Positions 36,661-50,070 of a DNA stretch of 64,000 nt are shown piece by piece. Origin of the DNA: Prunella strophiata. Its lineage: Eukaryota > Chordata > Aves > Passeriformes > Prunellidae. Below the pieces are notes generated by a model that worked only from the letters and a program-made list of their open reading frames with translations, did no database searches and was not told where the DNA came from. The translations under genes and the position numbers were made by a program. Location of the stretch: positions 47,807,126 through 47,871,125 of the forward strand of contig JAZBQD010000014.1 of NCBI GenBank assembly GCA_036583965.1, in the 5' to 3' direction. How positions within the stretch are numbered: position 1 is the first letter of the stretch; every line of letters starts with the position of its first letter.

Positions 36661-37200
36661 AGCCTGTGCAGGATGAATCAGCGCCATACGTCAAGCACTG
36701 TTTGTGTGTTTCAGAGTAACCAGGCAAAGCCTTTTAACTTTCCATCCTAGAGCCCGAGCAGTACTTTCCTGAATGTCAGCCAGGAAAATTTTGTAGATTT
36801 GGCAGTAGGACTGTGGGAAGCCTGGTTGAAGACCAGCCCAGAGTGCTGGAGCAGAGGCTTTATATAAAGAGAGAGAATCCAAACACCTTCCTTTGTTTCG
36901 TGCTACAAACGAATACAAATGGAGCCCTGAGATTGCAATCAGGCTCCATTGTATAAGCACAGGCCTTTCCATTACTCCATTACAGCTTTTTTGGCATGTA
37001 GAGCTTCATTATTTTTCAGCTGGAAAACTAATTAAAAGAATTCTTTTTTATTTATCGGAGTGTTAATGCTTCAGTTCTCAAGTCTCTGCTGGCTTCCAGC
37101 CATTTAATTTTGGTCCCTAGGGCAAAGCCTGACAAATTAAGATAAAGCCACTACTTAATGTTCCCCTCCTGAGAGAAAACAAGAAGTATTTCCTGTTCCT
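36660..37200. promoter_or_regulatory. Candidate conserved non-coding element
   Basis: Repeat-free, high-complexity sequence with intact-looking motif content: a TATATAAAG at about 36861, a near-palindrome at 36915-36952, AAAACTAATTAAAAG homeodomain-type sites at about 37025, and ATTTATCGG at about 37051. No open frame of note. Conservation is guessed from texture, not measured. Confidence 0.3.
36915..36952. repeat. 38-bp near-palindrome
   Basis: The left arm ACAAATGGAGCC pairs with the right arm GGCTCCATTGT (one extra A). The centre is the perfect palindrome GATTGCAATC, containing the TTGCAA core of C/EBP-type sites. Only three unpaired bases interrupt the symmetry. Confidence 0.85.
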
Positions 37201-37249
37201 ATTAGTTGCACAAAGTCAATTTCCATGGTAAAATTTGAGCATAATCAGA

Positions 37250-38900
37250 GCTTTTGCACCCAACATCTCTCTCCTCCCGTGCTCCCCACTCAGCTGCAGT
37301 GGCTGAGGCAGGGAGCGTTGCCAGGCTTCAGCTGGGCTTTCCTCACCACCCTGAAAACCACGAGGTGAACAAAGGCTTTGCTCAGGTGCTTGCCCTTTGC
37401 CCTTTGGAACCACCCTCTCCAGTACCTCCAAGGTACTTTTGCTTCAAGAGTGCTGTGCTTTACCTCCAAGGAGAACCCGGCCCTGGGGATCCTGGCCATG
37501 CCAAATGGGTTAGTCAGAGCTGTGGTATGGGCACTGCCCAGTTCAACTGCATTCAAAGCTGCCAAAATCCACCTTCTTTTTTTTTTTTCCCCCGTGTGTA
37601 TATCACAAAAGTTCATGCACTTTTCCAGCAGTGTGTTGACTTAACCGGGACCTGTCCTCCCAGCTTCGGAGCCTGGTGCAACAGGTAACAAACAGCCCCT
37701 TCCCATGGCAACACAGCTTCATGCCTGTGCACCAACTGGGAGGACTCCAGTGAGCAAAGGAGGTGCTGAGCCTCAGCTTGGGAAAGCAGCCAGGATGATG
37801 CAAAAAGTTTAGAGGGGAAGCAGAAAAACAAACAGAGAGGAAACACAGCAAAGTGTTGGCAGTTGTGAGGGGACAGGCAGAGAGCAGCAGCACCTCTGCA
37901 TTTCCCTCCCTATCAGTGTTCCTGGTACACACCTCACACCCCCTGGCCATCAGAGCTCTGCCCAGCATTGCTCTTCAATGCTCTCTTTAGAACATTCTTA
38001 CATTTAAACAAAGCTGACACCACTGAAGCCCAACTCCATAGCAGACGTTCACCCAAATATTTTCATAAAGCCAGCTTGTTCAGGGAAAGACTTGGCCAGA
38101 CAAGGACACAGCTTGCTGAGTGCTGTTGAATTGCAGTATCCAAGATGTGTTGCCACATTTGGGACTGAGAGAAGATATTGCAAAATATCTGTTGACTCCC
38201 TGGTAGCAGCACAGGGCTGGCACACTGGGCCAGGCTGTGCCAGTGCCCCGGAGGAACAAATTTTTTCTGTGACCTCCCTGCAGGGTTGGGACACCTTGCT
38301 TCACAGGCCATGCTGGTGCAAGCCCTCACAAGGAGCCAGAAGCATGTCATGCAAGTGCCAGCACACCTCTGCTGTGCTGACATGTGCCGGGGCCAGCACC
38401 TTCATCCCATGCAGGGACAGGCTCTGCCATCCAGCCTCCTCCTGTCTGAGACAAAGCGAGATCCCTGCTGCCCTGGCCGGGGCTGCCCAGAGGGGGCAGG
38501 AAAACACAGCCCTGAGATGCTCCCAGCCAGGGCCACCACTGGTCCCCAAGGACATCAGGACATCAGGTCCCCAAGGCTGAGAGCAGGAGGGGAAGGCAGG
38601 GAGGAGATGGCTGTTCCACAACAGCTTGGATTCGGGAGGGGACAGAGCTCCCTGCTCCCGCGTTCCTGGGGCAGGCACAAACAAAAACATCCTCGAGGGC
38701 AGATGTTTGGAAAGGAAGCAAAGCACGCAGCTCCGCTTCTGCTAACTTATGCCAGACCAGGAAAGCAGCTGAGTGAGGCATGCAAGGAACAAAACCTATT
38801 CACCAAAGACCTTCACACTGCCCAAGTGAACAGCAATACATTCCCTGCTCACTTTACCCTCTCTCAAAATCAGCTATGGTTTGCTGATTTTTTTTAAGTG
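37250..38900. other. GC-rich block with long open frames, coding status doubtful
   Basis: G+C rises clearly above the flanks, and frames of 144, 162 and 203 codons (+) and 141 and 121 codons (-) overlap one another. Overlap on both strands and the lack of any domain argue for low stop density rather than a gene. The 203-codon frame at 38286-38897 is rich in G, P, Q and A without recognisable homology. Confidence 0.5.
38485..38498 (+). promoter_or_regulatory. CTCF-like motif
   Basis: GCCCAGAGGGGGCA, within CTGCCCAGAGGGGGCAG, resembles the CTCF core (CCxxxAGGGGGC). A single motif match only. Confidence 0.25.
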
Positions 38901-41322
38901 TTACTAATTTAACAATACACACAGGATTTGAAGATGTCCCTTTAACTACTTTTTTTTTAAACTTCAGCATTTTCAGCTGAACTATTATTGTGTATATAGT
39001 TTTGTACAGAAATTCATTGCACAGTGTCAGTTTTTCTAATCTCAGCACAAATGGGTCATCTTGTCCTACCACCTACTCCTGAATTCCATACAGCTTGAAC
39101 TGTACTGGGGCACGTATGCTGTTAAAGCAGCAGGCAAAGTTACAAAGATTGCAAAAAATGCATCCTGATGCCATGTGAGATGATTCAATGGATTGAAACT
39201 CAGAAGTGAGCAATAGGGAGAGTCTGGAACACATTGTGTGCTAAAGTGCTTTGGATAGGTTGCTACACACCATTACAGAAAAACTTGTAACAGCCAGTGC
39301 TATGCGACAAACACCTCTTAAGTCAACATGATTCAAGTAGTCATTTTCACTAACCATACTGAGAATTATATTAAAAAGTGTTATAATTTTGAAATGTTTT
39401 TGAGGAAGATATGAAAGGCCAGTTTTGCCAATAGCTTAAGCAGATGCAGTTACTGTGCACTTTTAAGTCAATAGGGAATTTGGTCCCTTTTTAATTTTCC
39501 ACATGCGAGCTTTAAAATCCCAGCTGTTGCTGTTGTCCAGGATAAGGTCAAGGGAAAATACATGTTTTCTCTATGTTAAAGAATTTTTTTAAGGTATTTG
39601 TGTTGAGAAATTCTTCTGCTTGCTTAGTAGGAAGGAGAGACTTAAATTTAGTAGAAAGGCAAAAGTTAGGATGTACTTTTTGAAGTCCCTTAGAAAATCA
39701 CTAGTACACTGTGTTACAAACCCCTGAAAAATTCCATTTCCCATGAGTCCATAGTTTTATTGGGACTTACTCTGTAGTTTCTTCATTGGCTCTTCACCCT
39801 CTCAAGGTGCTCTGTGCAACTGCAGCAAAAAGGAACTGCTCTCATAGGTCTGGATGTAAAAGCTGTGTGCATGTTAAGATCCCACTGCTCAAATGCTTGG
39901 GGTCTGAAGGCAGGGTAGAAGCAGTGATCTGATGATAGAGAGCTGATAATGAAAGAGCAGTAATAAAGAATTATGTGAGAAGGAGAGTCTCAGGGCAGCA
40001 GGCAGGAGCAGAGACAGGCATGGGAAAAGGAAAGAGAAAAGAGGGAAATGAGCTGTCAGCAAGATGACTCATCTAGAGTGCAGGAAATAGGGAAAACCTC
40101 ATTTCTGGTCCTTATGGCTTCTCACACACTGTATTGTACAGATTCTTAGTTCTTCCTCACCCCCACCCCTCTGTGCAATAACACAGCTTAAAAAATAAAG
40201 GTAAAATGCATTCTGCCACCTCCCATCTCACATAACATGGATTGGCTGTAAAGATGGTTCCCTGGGAGTACTCAGCAGAGAAATACCATTAGGTATTTCT
40301 CTATACATAATTACTAATTAATCAGTCCTGAGACAGATGCCAAGATGTTTTGCATTTGCACAGAAAGCCCCTGGGGAACCTTGGAGTAAAAAAAATCAGC
40401 ATTCAATCATGTTTGGGCATCCAGAATTTAGGCAGAGTTTAGGCAGCTGAACAGGAGAATTCAAAATCTGCTTTTCAGCTTCCACATCTAGGGGTCATGT
40501 TAGAACTTCCCTGAAACTGCTCCAAGCTTCCAAGTGTTTCACTTTGCACTGCTAGCTGGTATTCCATAAACTTGGGTGTTCCTATAACATTAATAGGAAA
40601 CCATGTCATTTCAAGCTGAGTTTAATAAAGAAAGGTATTATTAACACTGGCATTATTTTGTTTCTATTTAAAGTTTTGATAAGAGAAGAGGCAAGGCCTG
40701 CTGGACTGCTAAAAAGGTAAAAGCTTTTCTACCATTTCTTCAAAATGCCATTTACAGCCTGTTAAATATATTATCCTTAGTTTTTTGTTCTATAGGAAAA
40801 TGAGCAAAACAAAGGGTTGGGAATATTAATGAGTACATCTGAAGTCACAAGGGAACTGGAGAAGAGACAGCACCTCTCTTTTGCAATGTTTGGAAACATT
40901 ACAGCCTCAAGGGACACGATCTTCAACAGGATCCAACATTTTGTCATAGGGTCAGGTGTTTAAATGAGTCACTTTGTCTGAATTGCTGCTAGCCATAAAA
41001 GCTGAGACAATAAAATATACAATAAATATATCTACATTGCAGGAATGATGGTAAGACATGTAAGCTGGATCCAGTTTTCACGAGCAGCCATAGGAGGAAA
41101 GACACAGTAAGTAGCTTTGGATGATAGAAAATTGTTTGAGCACATTAACATCTACACTGCCTTGGATTCTCTGCTGTGGTTAACTGCATTTGATTTTTAG
41201 ATGGAAAGACAGCTAAAAGCTTTCACCACAGGCCTCTATTTCTTCAATTTTGGGGAAAGGTAAGCTCCTAACAGGGACAGATGCTAAAAGTGTACAACCA
41301 CACTGTAAATTGCACTACAAAT

Positions 41323-41408
41323 TAAAAAAAAAAAAAAAACAAAAAACAAAAACAAAAAAAAAAAAAAAAAAAAAAAAAAACAAAACAACCAAACAAAAAA
41401 AAAAAAAA
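41323..41408 (+). repeat. A-rich tract with scattered C
   Basis: About 86 bases, almost all A, with single C interruptions; the longest homopolymer-like run in the window. It could be a simple repeat or the tail of an old retroposed sequence. I recognise no body upstream. Confidence 0.9.
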
Positions 41409-43329
41409 CCACTACCAACAACAAAATTAAACAAACAGGCAGGCCCAAAGTGCAGTATTTCTTGAAAGAGTTAAACCTACAGGAAAAGACATCTAAGGTC
41501 AAGATATGTGATTTATTGCTGAATAGTTTGTGGTCAACAGAAAAATGCACACATGAAAACATAAAGACATAAAATATGACACTGTCAAGTTCACTTTCTT
41601 AATTCATTTTGTTCCAGTACTTATTTTCCACAGGGAAGTTAGAAGTGAGTGGTTTTGTGAGTGGTTTAGAAAATTTAGAAATTATCTGACCACACAAACT
41701 CAGGTTTCAAATAATTTTCTCAAAGACATAGAGTTTTCCTTCGTGATATTTCTTTCTTTATATGAGGGATGCTTCTCTTTTTTTAGGTTGTAGTGTGGAG
41801 CTTAACATGGAGCAGGATCTGCAGCAGTGACCCTGACATCTAAGGGCACTGTGAGAAGGAGGTGGGTTAAACACCTTCCTGGACCTGGCAGATTGCTCCA
41901 TGAGCAGCACAGGGTGTGCCCTGTGCAGAGCATGGGTACTCAGGTGATCACAGTGCTCTGTGTGTCCCTGGTATAAAACCTTACAGTGCCCACTTCTTGA
42001 GTGGTGTGGACACTTCTGATTTCCCAGTCTTAAAAAGGTATAGGAGCACTGGAAAGCAAGCAAAGAAATGCTACATGTATGATCCTAGCCATAAGGAATA
42101 TCTCCTGTATCAGGAATAAAGACAGTTAAACAACAAGTACAATTCAGCTTGAGAACAGAGAACATTGGTGGAGATTTGATAATTGTCCTACAGTCACCAG
42201 TGATGGAGAGAATGAACAGGGAAATGCCTTCCTGAGCTGTGAAAATGTTACTGCAGCTACAAGTTTACAGGGATTTAGAGAGGAAAGACAAATTATTGGA
42301 AGACCTCCATGAGAAAAGGCCACCAGTTTTAGAGTCCAGTCTGTCCCCACAGCTATTTTGTGCATTTCAAGCACTCCAGAAAACCCTTTTTCTAGATAAG
42401 GCCACAAAAAGCCTTATAGGCCTTATTTTTTCAACATGCAAGACAGAACTTTTCCTACTCTTTGCATCTTCCAAAGCAAGCCCAGCTGAAGAGTGTCAAG
42501 ATTATTCCCTTTTTCTTTGCTAAATGGCAAGGAGGGCAATGTGTTAACTGTAGGAGCTGCAGAAGGCATCCAAAGCAATTCAGAGAGCAGGAATTGATGA
42601 CAGCTGGAAGCATCTGGGCTCTCTCCAGATTCTAAATCCAAAGCTGTACCTGCAGTTGCAGGATCCAAATAGTTCAGTGGTGAATACCTCCCTCTGGAAA
42701 ATCCCCATCACACAAACAGAAAGGAGTAGGTACACACAGAGGAACACGCCAGCAGAGGAATGATGAGTGACTCATAGATGTGTTTGAAAATCCTTCTCCT
42801 TACATTTTTTCTGGATACACAGAACGATCATTTTCCTCAGAATAAACCATTTGACAGCTTCTACTGTATGTTGCAGCAGTGTGCATGCAGCTGTTGTCTT
42901 TAAACATTGGGTGTTTCTTCAAGAGTCATATTTTCTGTCTTGTTCTTCTCTGCTTATAAAGAACCCTAGAAAAAAATCACATGACAAAGTGAGTAGGTTT
43001 TATTTCTGTGTGTGCTCTACAATACATTTTCGTGCATTTAAGCTATGATAAAATCATAGAGTGCTGATGAGAAGGATAAGAGGATATTATTTGAATATTA
43101 TGGATAAAATGAATGACTGTAGAAAATGAAGGCATTTAAAAGTGTTCTTATACCTTAACTGAAATCCCAGGAAGTAGCAGAGAACAGCTGTAGTAACAAT
43201 TCCTCTAACCCTGGTGCTGTTTTCTGAATGGTTGATTTAGATATCCACATAGGCAAACAGGGCTCTATGATTATTGAATTAAGAATAAGCACACCCAGCA
43301 AGAGTTCATCAACCCCAAAAAAGACAAAT

Positions 43330-43374
43330 TGATTTTTTTTTTGTTGTTTTTTTTTTTTTTTTTTTTTTTTTTGT
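43330..43374. repeat. T tract
   Basis: About 45 bases of T with two or three G interruptions (TTGTTG), i.e. a poly(A) on the minus strand. Confidence 0.9.
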
Positions 43375-45078
43375 AAAACAGAATAATAATGGGTTCTTTG
43401 TTAAGCTTTTAATTAATGAGTTCTATTCATGGATCACCCTGGTGCTATAAAATTGCTCAAAGCTTGTCTGTTTGTCAAGTGTAAACCCACAGTGTTCTGG
43501 CAGAAGCCATTTTCTCTCCAAACCAGACCAGTATTGGCTTGAAAATCTCTACCAATGAAAACCCCTTTCCCTCAGGGCTCCCTGAACAGCTGTGTGCAGG
43601 AGCAGGACACTGAGTTTCTAGGGAAAGCTCCAGCTGAATGCTTTCTGCAAAACTAAGGCAGCTTTAAAAGGAAACTGGGAAGTCCCTGGAAGGGTGATTC
43701 CCACCAGCAGCTCCTCTGAACACACAAACACAGCTTCAGCAAAACTCAGTCACTGCTGTCACCCCTCCAACAGCACTGGCAGTCCTGCCATCACCCCCAC
43801 CATCCTGCAGCAGAAACCCAAGCAGCAAAATATAATCACAAATGATCACATGCATTTTAAGGGGAGCAAAAATATGAAATATAAGAAAAAGCACCTTGAA
43901 GACAAATGTTTCACAGTGATGGAAAAAAATTATTGCAATGTATGAAACCCATGAATCATTTTGAGATCTTCAGTCAGATAGATAAAATATTATTATTATT
44001 ACTTCATGTAAGTAATGATTACATTGAATTTGAAATGGCTTTGTAATTTCCTGTCTGATGCTACCCTTAGGTCTTTTCTATATTACTGTTTTACAATTAT
44101 CTTTTATATTTCTTCTTGAATATATATATGTTTTGAATTATTTTTCCATCTAATGTATCAGCCCACTCTTCTTCAGATTGAATCTTATTTTTATATTTCC
44201 TGACCACATTTCTACAGTTAGGAGTTTATTGCTTTGTAAAGCTGAAAAAAAAAGGAAATAAATAACAAAAACAAAATAAAATAGTGTTCCTATCATATGT
44301 TTGTATTTATATCTGAAAACAGAGTCCTTGCTACAAGCACTTTTTAAAATATCTTAGGGCCCCAATTCACCATTGTGCACGTATCTGTGCATTCAGATTG
44401 GAAAGAAAACAAACAGACCCAGACTTTATAATCATATATTGCTGTCTGAAAACCCTTTGACTTGCAAGGCATATTCATGCTGAAAGGAGATGGGTAAAAT
44501 CCAGCTCTGCCAGGTTAAGAGAAGGGGCATTTCAAGGTCAGTGCTGCTCCAGGAAAATTCTCCAGCATTGCTGCTTACGCATTACAAAAGCACAACTGCA
44601 GAGCACAACTGTACTCACACACAACCATAAAGTTTAGAGGGATGAACCTCTAAAAAAACACAAAAACCAGAACAAGGGCAAGAAACCCCTCAAGAGGAAG
44701 GTCAGACCTCAGAGCAGAATCCAGGCATGGAACAGGCAAGAGTCCCAGGTAGCAGCAGCTACCAAAGGGACCAAGGGAGCTCCTGGGCCACCACCTCTCT
44801 ACATCATCTCGAGTAAAACCAACCCTGAGTGACCACACAGCTTGACTGCTCTAAACCTGCAGAGTCAGCACACTGGAGATGTCACCTAATGAGCTTCCCT
44901 TAGCTGCAGGACACATGACAACCATGGCATGGAAAAATCAGGAACTTCCTTACCTCTACATGCAGCACCTTCATTTAGACTTCAGTGAGGTTGTACACAA
45001 CCAAACCTGATTACAAATCTTACAGGGACTTCTCCATTGCTTGACACATTTGGCATTATCATCATATCATCATCAGGC

Positions 45079-45179
45079 TTCTGGTGTGACTCCTGGGACT
45101 GTCCTGTGCAAGGTCAGGAGTTGGACTCAATGATCCTTGTGGGTGTCTCTCAACTCAGAATATTCTGTTTTTCTGTGAC
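45079..45179 (+). mobile_element. Short CR1 3' terminus
   Basis: GGGACTGTCCTGTGCAAGG, then CAGGAGTTGGACTCAATGATC and CAGAATATTCTG, matches the last 100 bases of a CR1 in + orientation. Severely 5'-truncated. Confidence 0.8.
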
Positions 45180-48100
45180 CCCGTGGTCCATCCATTCAGT
45201 CACTTTGCAGGCTGAGTTACACTGCTCATGTCAGCAAAAATTTAAATTAACTTCTAGAAAAATCTTTTCAATTTAACTGGGAGTGACTGAGGGTCCAGCT
45301 GTAACTTGAATTGTTTTAATATTTCTATTAGAGAAAAAGACAAAAAGAAATTTTTTTGTTGTTGTTGTTGTTTTCTCTGCACGGTTTATTTTCATCTGGT
45401 TGGTTTTTTTCAATTCAAACTAAAAATATGTATTATAATATTTACATAGATTTAAAAATCTATAATTAACTTTTCTAAAATATATGCCATCACAAGCAGA
45501 CGGTAAATAGCATTTAAAAGCAGAAATTTTATTAAAACATTTCAGAGGTTATTAAACTGACTGACACTCTCCTGTCTGTGCAAGGATGCTGAGCTATATA
45601 ATGAATTGCCTTCCTGCCTGCTTCTCAGTCATGTTTAGAGAACTGAGGCTGGGATGAGCCATTTGCCTTTCTCAGGTTTATTTTTTGTTTTCATCAATCC
45701 AACAATTTCTGTGTGTTCTTTCATATTCAAGGCCACAGGTTCCCTGAAGTAGGGTACTCATTTAGTAGCACCAGAAAGAAGTTCTAAAAATCCAACTGGC
45801 TGTCCTGGGAATCACTGCAGCAGTTTAATAAGCCTCAGTTTTCTCTTACTAATCTAAAATAAGACTTGGCACATGATATTTGCCAGCTGTTGTACATTTG
45901 CTGCCTTAAATACATTTTTTATTGTCAATGAAGCACTATGAAGAACCCATTCATAGCCTTATTTGGATTAAACTTTACACCATGCCATATCAGATCTCTT
46001 TTTTATTTGCATGTCTATTTGCTTTGTTCACTTACTTTTATTGGACCCAGATATGAGCAGTGTTCTTTAATTAGCACAAGTCATTATATGCCTGGAAAAA
46101 TCAGATTTAGTTCTTCTGTGGTGTGAGACATTTTAGAATATTTGCAAGTCAAAATGTTGACACAAGACTGTCTCCCCACCCCAAAAGAATTGCAAATCCT
46201 GTTTGTAATTAATTTCCATATCTCACAGGCTATAAAACCTACCACACACTGCAGCTCCAGGATTTTTAAGGTGGACATTATTTGGCTTTGCATGGAAAAC
46301 TTGCAGCTGCAAATCAGTTACATTCTAGCCATAAAAATTCAACTGCTCAGCTTTATACCAGGCTAAATCCCCACCCCTTTCAGTGAGCTTTTATTACAAG
46401 ACTCTGCACACTTTCCCTCAAGTCCCTCACTGAAGAATGACAGGTCTTCCATCAATCTGCAGCAGATGCAGCAGGTCTGGGACAGGTTTCCTCCTTGGGA
46501 AAGGTTTGGGCACCCTCACTCCTGGGCTGCAGAGTCCTGATCTGCACCCTCAGTTGATGCCAATATCCTGCTTCTGCCACGAGAATCAAGATTTCAGCCT
46601 TGATCATGTCACTTGCCCTGATATTCATCCCCAGTAATCCACAGGAGGGGCTCAGGTGTCTCTGTCCCTCCTGTGTCCCCTGGAAAGGCTCCTTCCCCAC
46701 CCACCTGGAGCTGCCTGGCTCCCACTGGCATGGTACAAGGGGAGCCCAGCATCTGTTTGCCCCACTTCAGCCAGTGCCTCAGAGGCAAAGCTGCTGCATT
46801 CATGTCCTCCTCATGTTTGTTAGAAATGTCTGTGACAGTAAACCCTCAGCACCCAGTAACTGGGAAGATACTGGGAGCACACACTGCACAGTAGGAGGAA
46901 GAGGCTGATGTTGGAGTGTTTGTAGAGATAAATAAATAGTCCCACAGGTCTGAACAGAAATACCAAGGCCAACCAAAAGTGCAGGTTTTGAGATTCCAGG
47001 TCTAGCATCCTAAATTAGTTTCTTTCCATTAGTGATGACTGATTGATTAGTGATTAATAATGATGAGAAGAAAAATAAATGTGTTCTTTTAGGCCAGTTC
47101 AGATCCCAAACCACCATACCTGCTCACAAAGGCCTCAAGAGAAGTACAGAAGTCAGAGAACATTCTCCAATATATCTGTGTACACAAAAATAACACTCAA
47201 CCAAAACAAAGAAGAAAGCAACTGAAAGGGTGCTTGGCAAACTTCACAGCACCATATTCTTCATTTTCAGTCTAGGGGCTTATAATTTTATAGACAAGGC
47301 TGTTTCATGTGAATGCAACTGCAGATATGTGGGTGAAAGTAGTTATCCTCTCCAAGTCCCTGATGATATTCATTCACATTGAAAGATCTATAACATCATG
47401 CCTTTTCCAGAAAGGCTGCATCAGTCAAGGTAAGTATAAGACACTGTTAATGAGAGTCAGACAAGTCTTGCTGAATTGTGGTTGTTAGGGAACTGGACTA
47501 TGGACTAACCATACTTATTCCATACAGTTACTGTTGCTCCAGAGCACAGCAGGAAGAATATCTGTGAGCTGCTCTACCAGTGTGGCCTGAAAACAAAGCC
47601 AAGATGACCTGGAAAAAGACAGGGTCCTCCTCATGCCCTTGATCAAAATCCTAAGCTGGTTTGTCATTGGCCTTGGGGTGACAGTCACAGGGGAAATTCT
47701 CAGCTGCCAGCCATCTGAGGGCATCACGATATAAAAAAATTACTTTTCATGAAGATCATTTCTGGTCCACTCTTCCAGATCTTCCCAAGATATAAATGAT
47801 ATCTCTTGAGAATAAGGAATCATAATTCGCATCTTCTCTGTCACTAAGCAGTGATTTGTTAGCAGCTCTGCTCAACCCCACAGCAGCTGTTTTACTGATC
47901 CCCTTGCCACCAGGTCCCATGACATCTGAGAAGGCTGATGAGAAAGTGGGGGGCAAGTCCATATGTCAGCCCACTATTCTGATGTTACTATCAGGGCCAA
48001 ATCTTATTTCCTTGAAGTTTGTTTCAGAAAGTTCAAATGGGAGGCTGCAGAATCTGAAATATTTCTAAATTACAATTTTCTGAATCAAGGCCTGGAAAAG

Positions 48101-48657
48101 CACTGACCTTTAGCATTGCTTGTTCTTGGATGTGCCTTCCTCTTCCCTTTGCAAGTGGTCTATTTGGGTATATGAGAGACCCATGGGAGATACATATGCA
48201 AAGACAAGAGCCTTTAGAAGGCAAGCTGTGAGAGCAAGAGATATGACTGATGAAGTGTCATGTGTGAAAACCAAGTGGTTCTTTAAAACTGGCTCTTTCT
48301 AACACCAGATATGATCTAAATGTAAAAAATGTAGAACAGAATCTTTCCCTTGTTGAAGGCTTTCCAAGAGATAGGATTTTGAAGTCCACCAGTATCTTCT
48401 TCTCAAAATGTTCCAGACTGGGATCCAAGCCTAATGGCTCAATCTGATCCAATCTGGTGACCTGCAATGTGTAAACACTTCAAACTGGTTGAAACTGTGG
48501 AACAGTAATCTAGGACAGTTTAGGCAGCCTATAAACTAGTTGTCAGATAGCTCATCCTTTATAAGCTTGTAAAATGTTCCCTGACATGGTCTTGCTTTGT
48601 TCTCTTTCCTTTTCCCTTAAGTAGCAGTGACAGAATTCCAACAGCAATTCATAGTCG
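45180..48657. other. Intergenic, no recognised gene
   Basis: Contains a (TTG)n stretch at 45352-45371, a GC-richer stretch at 46440-46830 with overlapping frames on both strands, and unassigned sequence at 47500-48060. No gene supported. Confidence 0.5.
45352..45371. repeat. (TTG)n microsatellite
   Basis: About six TTG units after a short T run. Confidence 0.85.
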
Positions 48658-48700
48658 CAGAATCAAAGAATCATTTGGGTTGGAAAAGATCTTTATGACC
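48658..48700 (-). mobile_element. Very short CR1 3' terminus, minus strand
   Basis: CAGAATCAAAGAATCATTTGG, then GTTGGAAAAGATCTTTATGACC, matches the inverted CR1 3' end. About 43 bases. Confidence 0.6.
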
Positions 48701-50070
48701 TGTAAAGGGGATTGTGGAAACTGGTGCTGAACAGTGTGGGGCTATAGAGGGGTGGCATGTGTCTGGCCATGTCAGCTGTGCATGGTGGCACGGCCACATC
48801 AGTGTCCCCAGCTCAGCTGGAACTGTACAGTCACCAGGGTATGCTGAAAACACCAGGGTGTGGCCCACTTGAGTTCCCATTTCCTGTAGAGGAGGAAAAA
48901 AGTATTGAAGTAAAGGGAAGGTAAAACAGCAAATTATAGATTATATTTGCCAGATTAGAAGAAATTCCTTAATTTAGTGAACACATTTGTCTATAATCCA
49001 CAATTTGGGTGACTTGATGAAAATATAATACAGTATTCAAGAGCATCTGCTGTAAGTTCTGCCTCTCTTTGTGGTATATTTTTTCAGAAATCCAGGTTTA
49101 AAGATGGACAATTTAAGATATATAGTACTATATATAATGACTACAGTATAGCCATTCCCTTAGTTTACTTAGTTTGTGATTGATACATGCAGTGTGCTAT
49201 ATGGAAATGCAAATGAAACCAACACATAAGGCTCTCCACTATCTGTAGTCTGGCTCTAATTTTTTTCCTACTTCCTCAGTATTGAGAAGGAAACTGGAAA
49301 ATCTTTGTTCTGCTCCATCTTTTTGCTCCATATAGTGACACATGCTGATCCTTGTAGAGCATATCAGTAGAACTGGCTCAAATGACTGAGTGACTTTTGT
49401 TATTAAAACTAAGATAAAGCCTTCTAATTTTTCTTTTATCTTCCAGTTCATTAATAAAACTGGGTTGGCTTCTTGTGGTTTTGGCAAGAAAATGAAGCGC
49501 AATGAAACCTTCCATTTACTTGCAATTCATTTTGCAACTAATGGTCTTGAAGCCCCAGACTGACATGAAGCTTGGATAGCAAAGGAAGGCTTTTTATTCA
49601 CATGGAATTCAAAGTCCTAAGGATCACTCATGATTTATAGTGTGCCCCATAGAAATGAGAGCTTCAGTTGGAGAGATATTTTCCTTTACTTACTGCTATC
49701 ACTAAACCAGTGCCATATTTTTGCCCATGCTGATAAAGGGAGTTTAAGCAAAACCTGAATGTGCCTTCAGTCCCTAGTTGCCCCTGTAGCACCCTGGAAA
49801 ATGCCTGGGCAAACAGCCTGGAGAGGCAGCCTGCTGCCAGAACTCAGTTGTCTTGTGAAGGCTTTCTCCAAACCCTCCCAGTCTGCTCATCTCAACTGCA
49901 TCTTTCTGTGCCAGGACCACTCTCAGCCAACCAGCCAGCTAGGGACAGTCTCAGGAGAAGCATTTCAGAATTATTAAGAGTGCAAGGAAACCAAAATAAT
50001 GCAGGAAACTTTCTGTGAGCTTTAAATGTAAAAATATGTTAGACCTGGTCTGGTGCTGCAGATATTTTAC
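48701..50070. other. Intergenic, nothing recognised
   Basis: No gene. A moderately GC-rich 200-bp stretch at 48701-48890 follows the CR1 stub and is not a CR1 continuation that I can recognise. Confidence 0.5.

Larger units (their letters stand above)
38900..45078. other. Intergenic, no recognised gene
   Basis: Mostly AT-rich. Holds the A tract at 41323-41408 and the T tract at 43330-43374. A GC-richer stretch at 41800-42050 includes TATAAAACC on the + strand, but I recognise no element. Confidence 0.5.

Noticed and set aside
38286..38897. 203-residue protein
   Set aside because: Low-complexity composition, no recognisable domain, overlapped by long frames on both strands in a GC-rich block; kept only as a finding.
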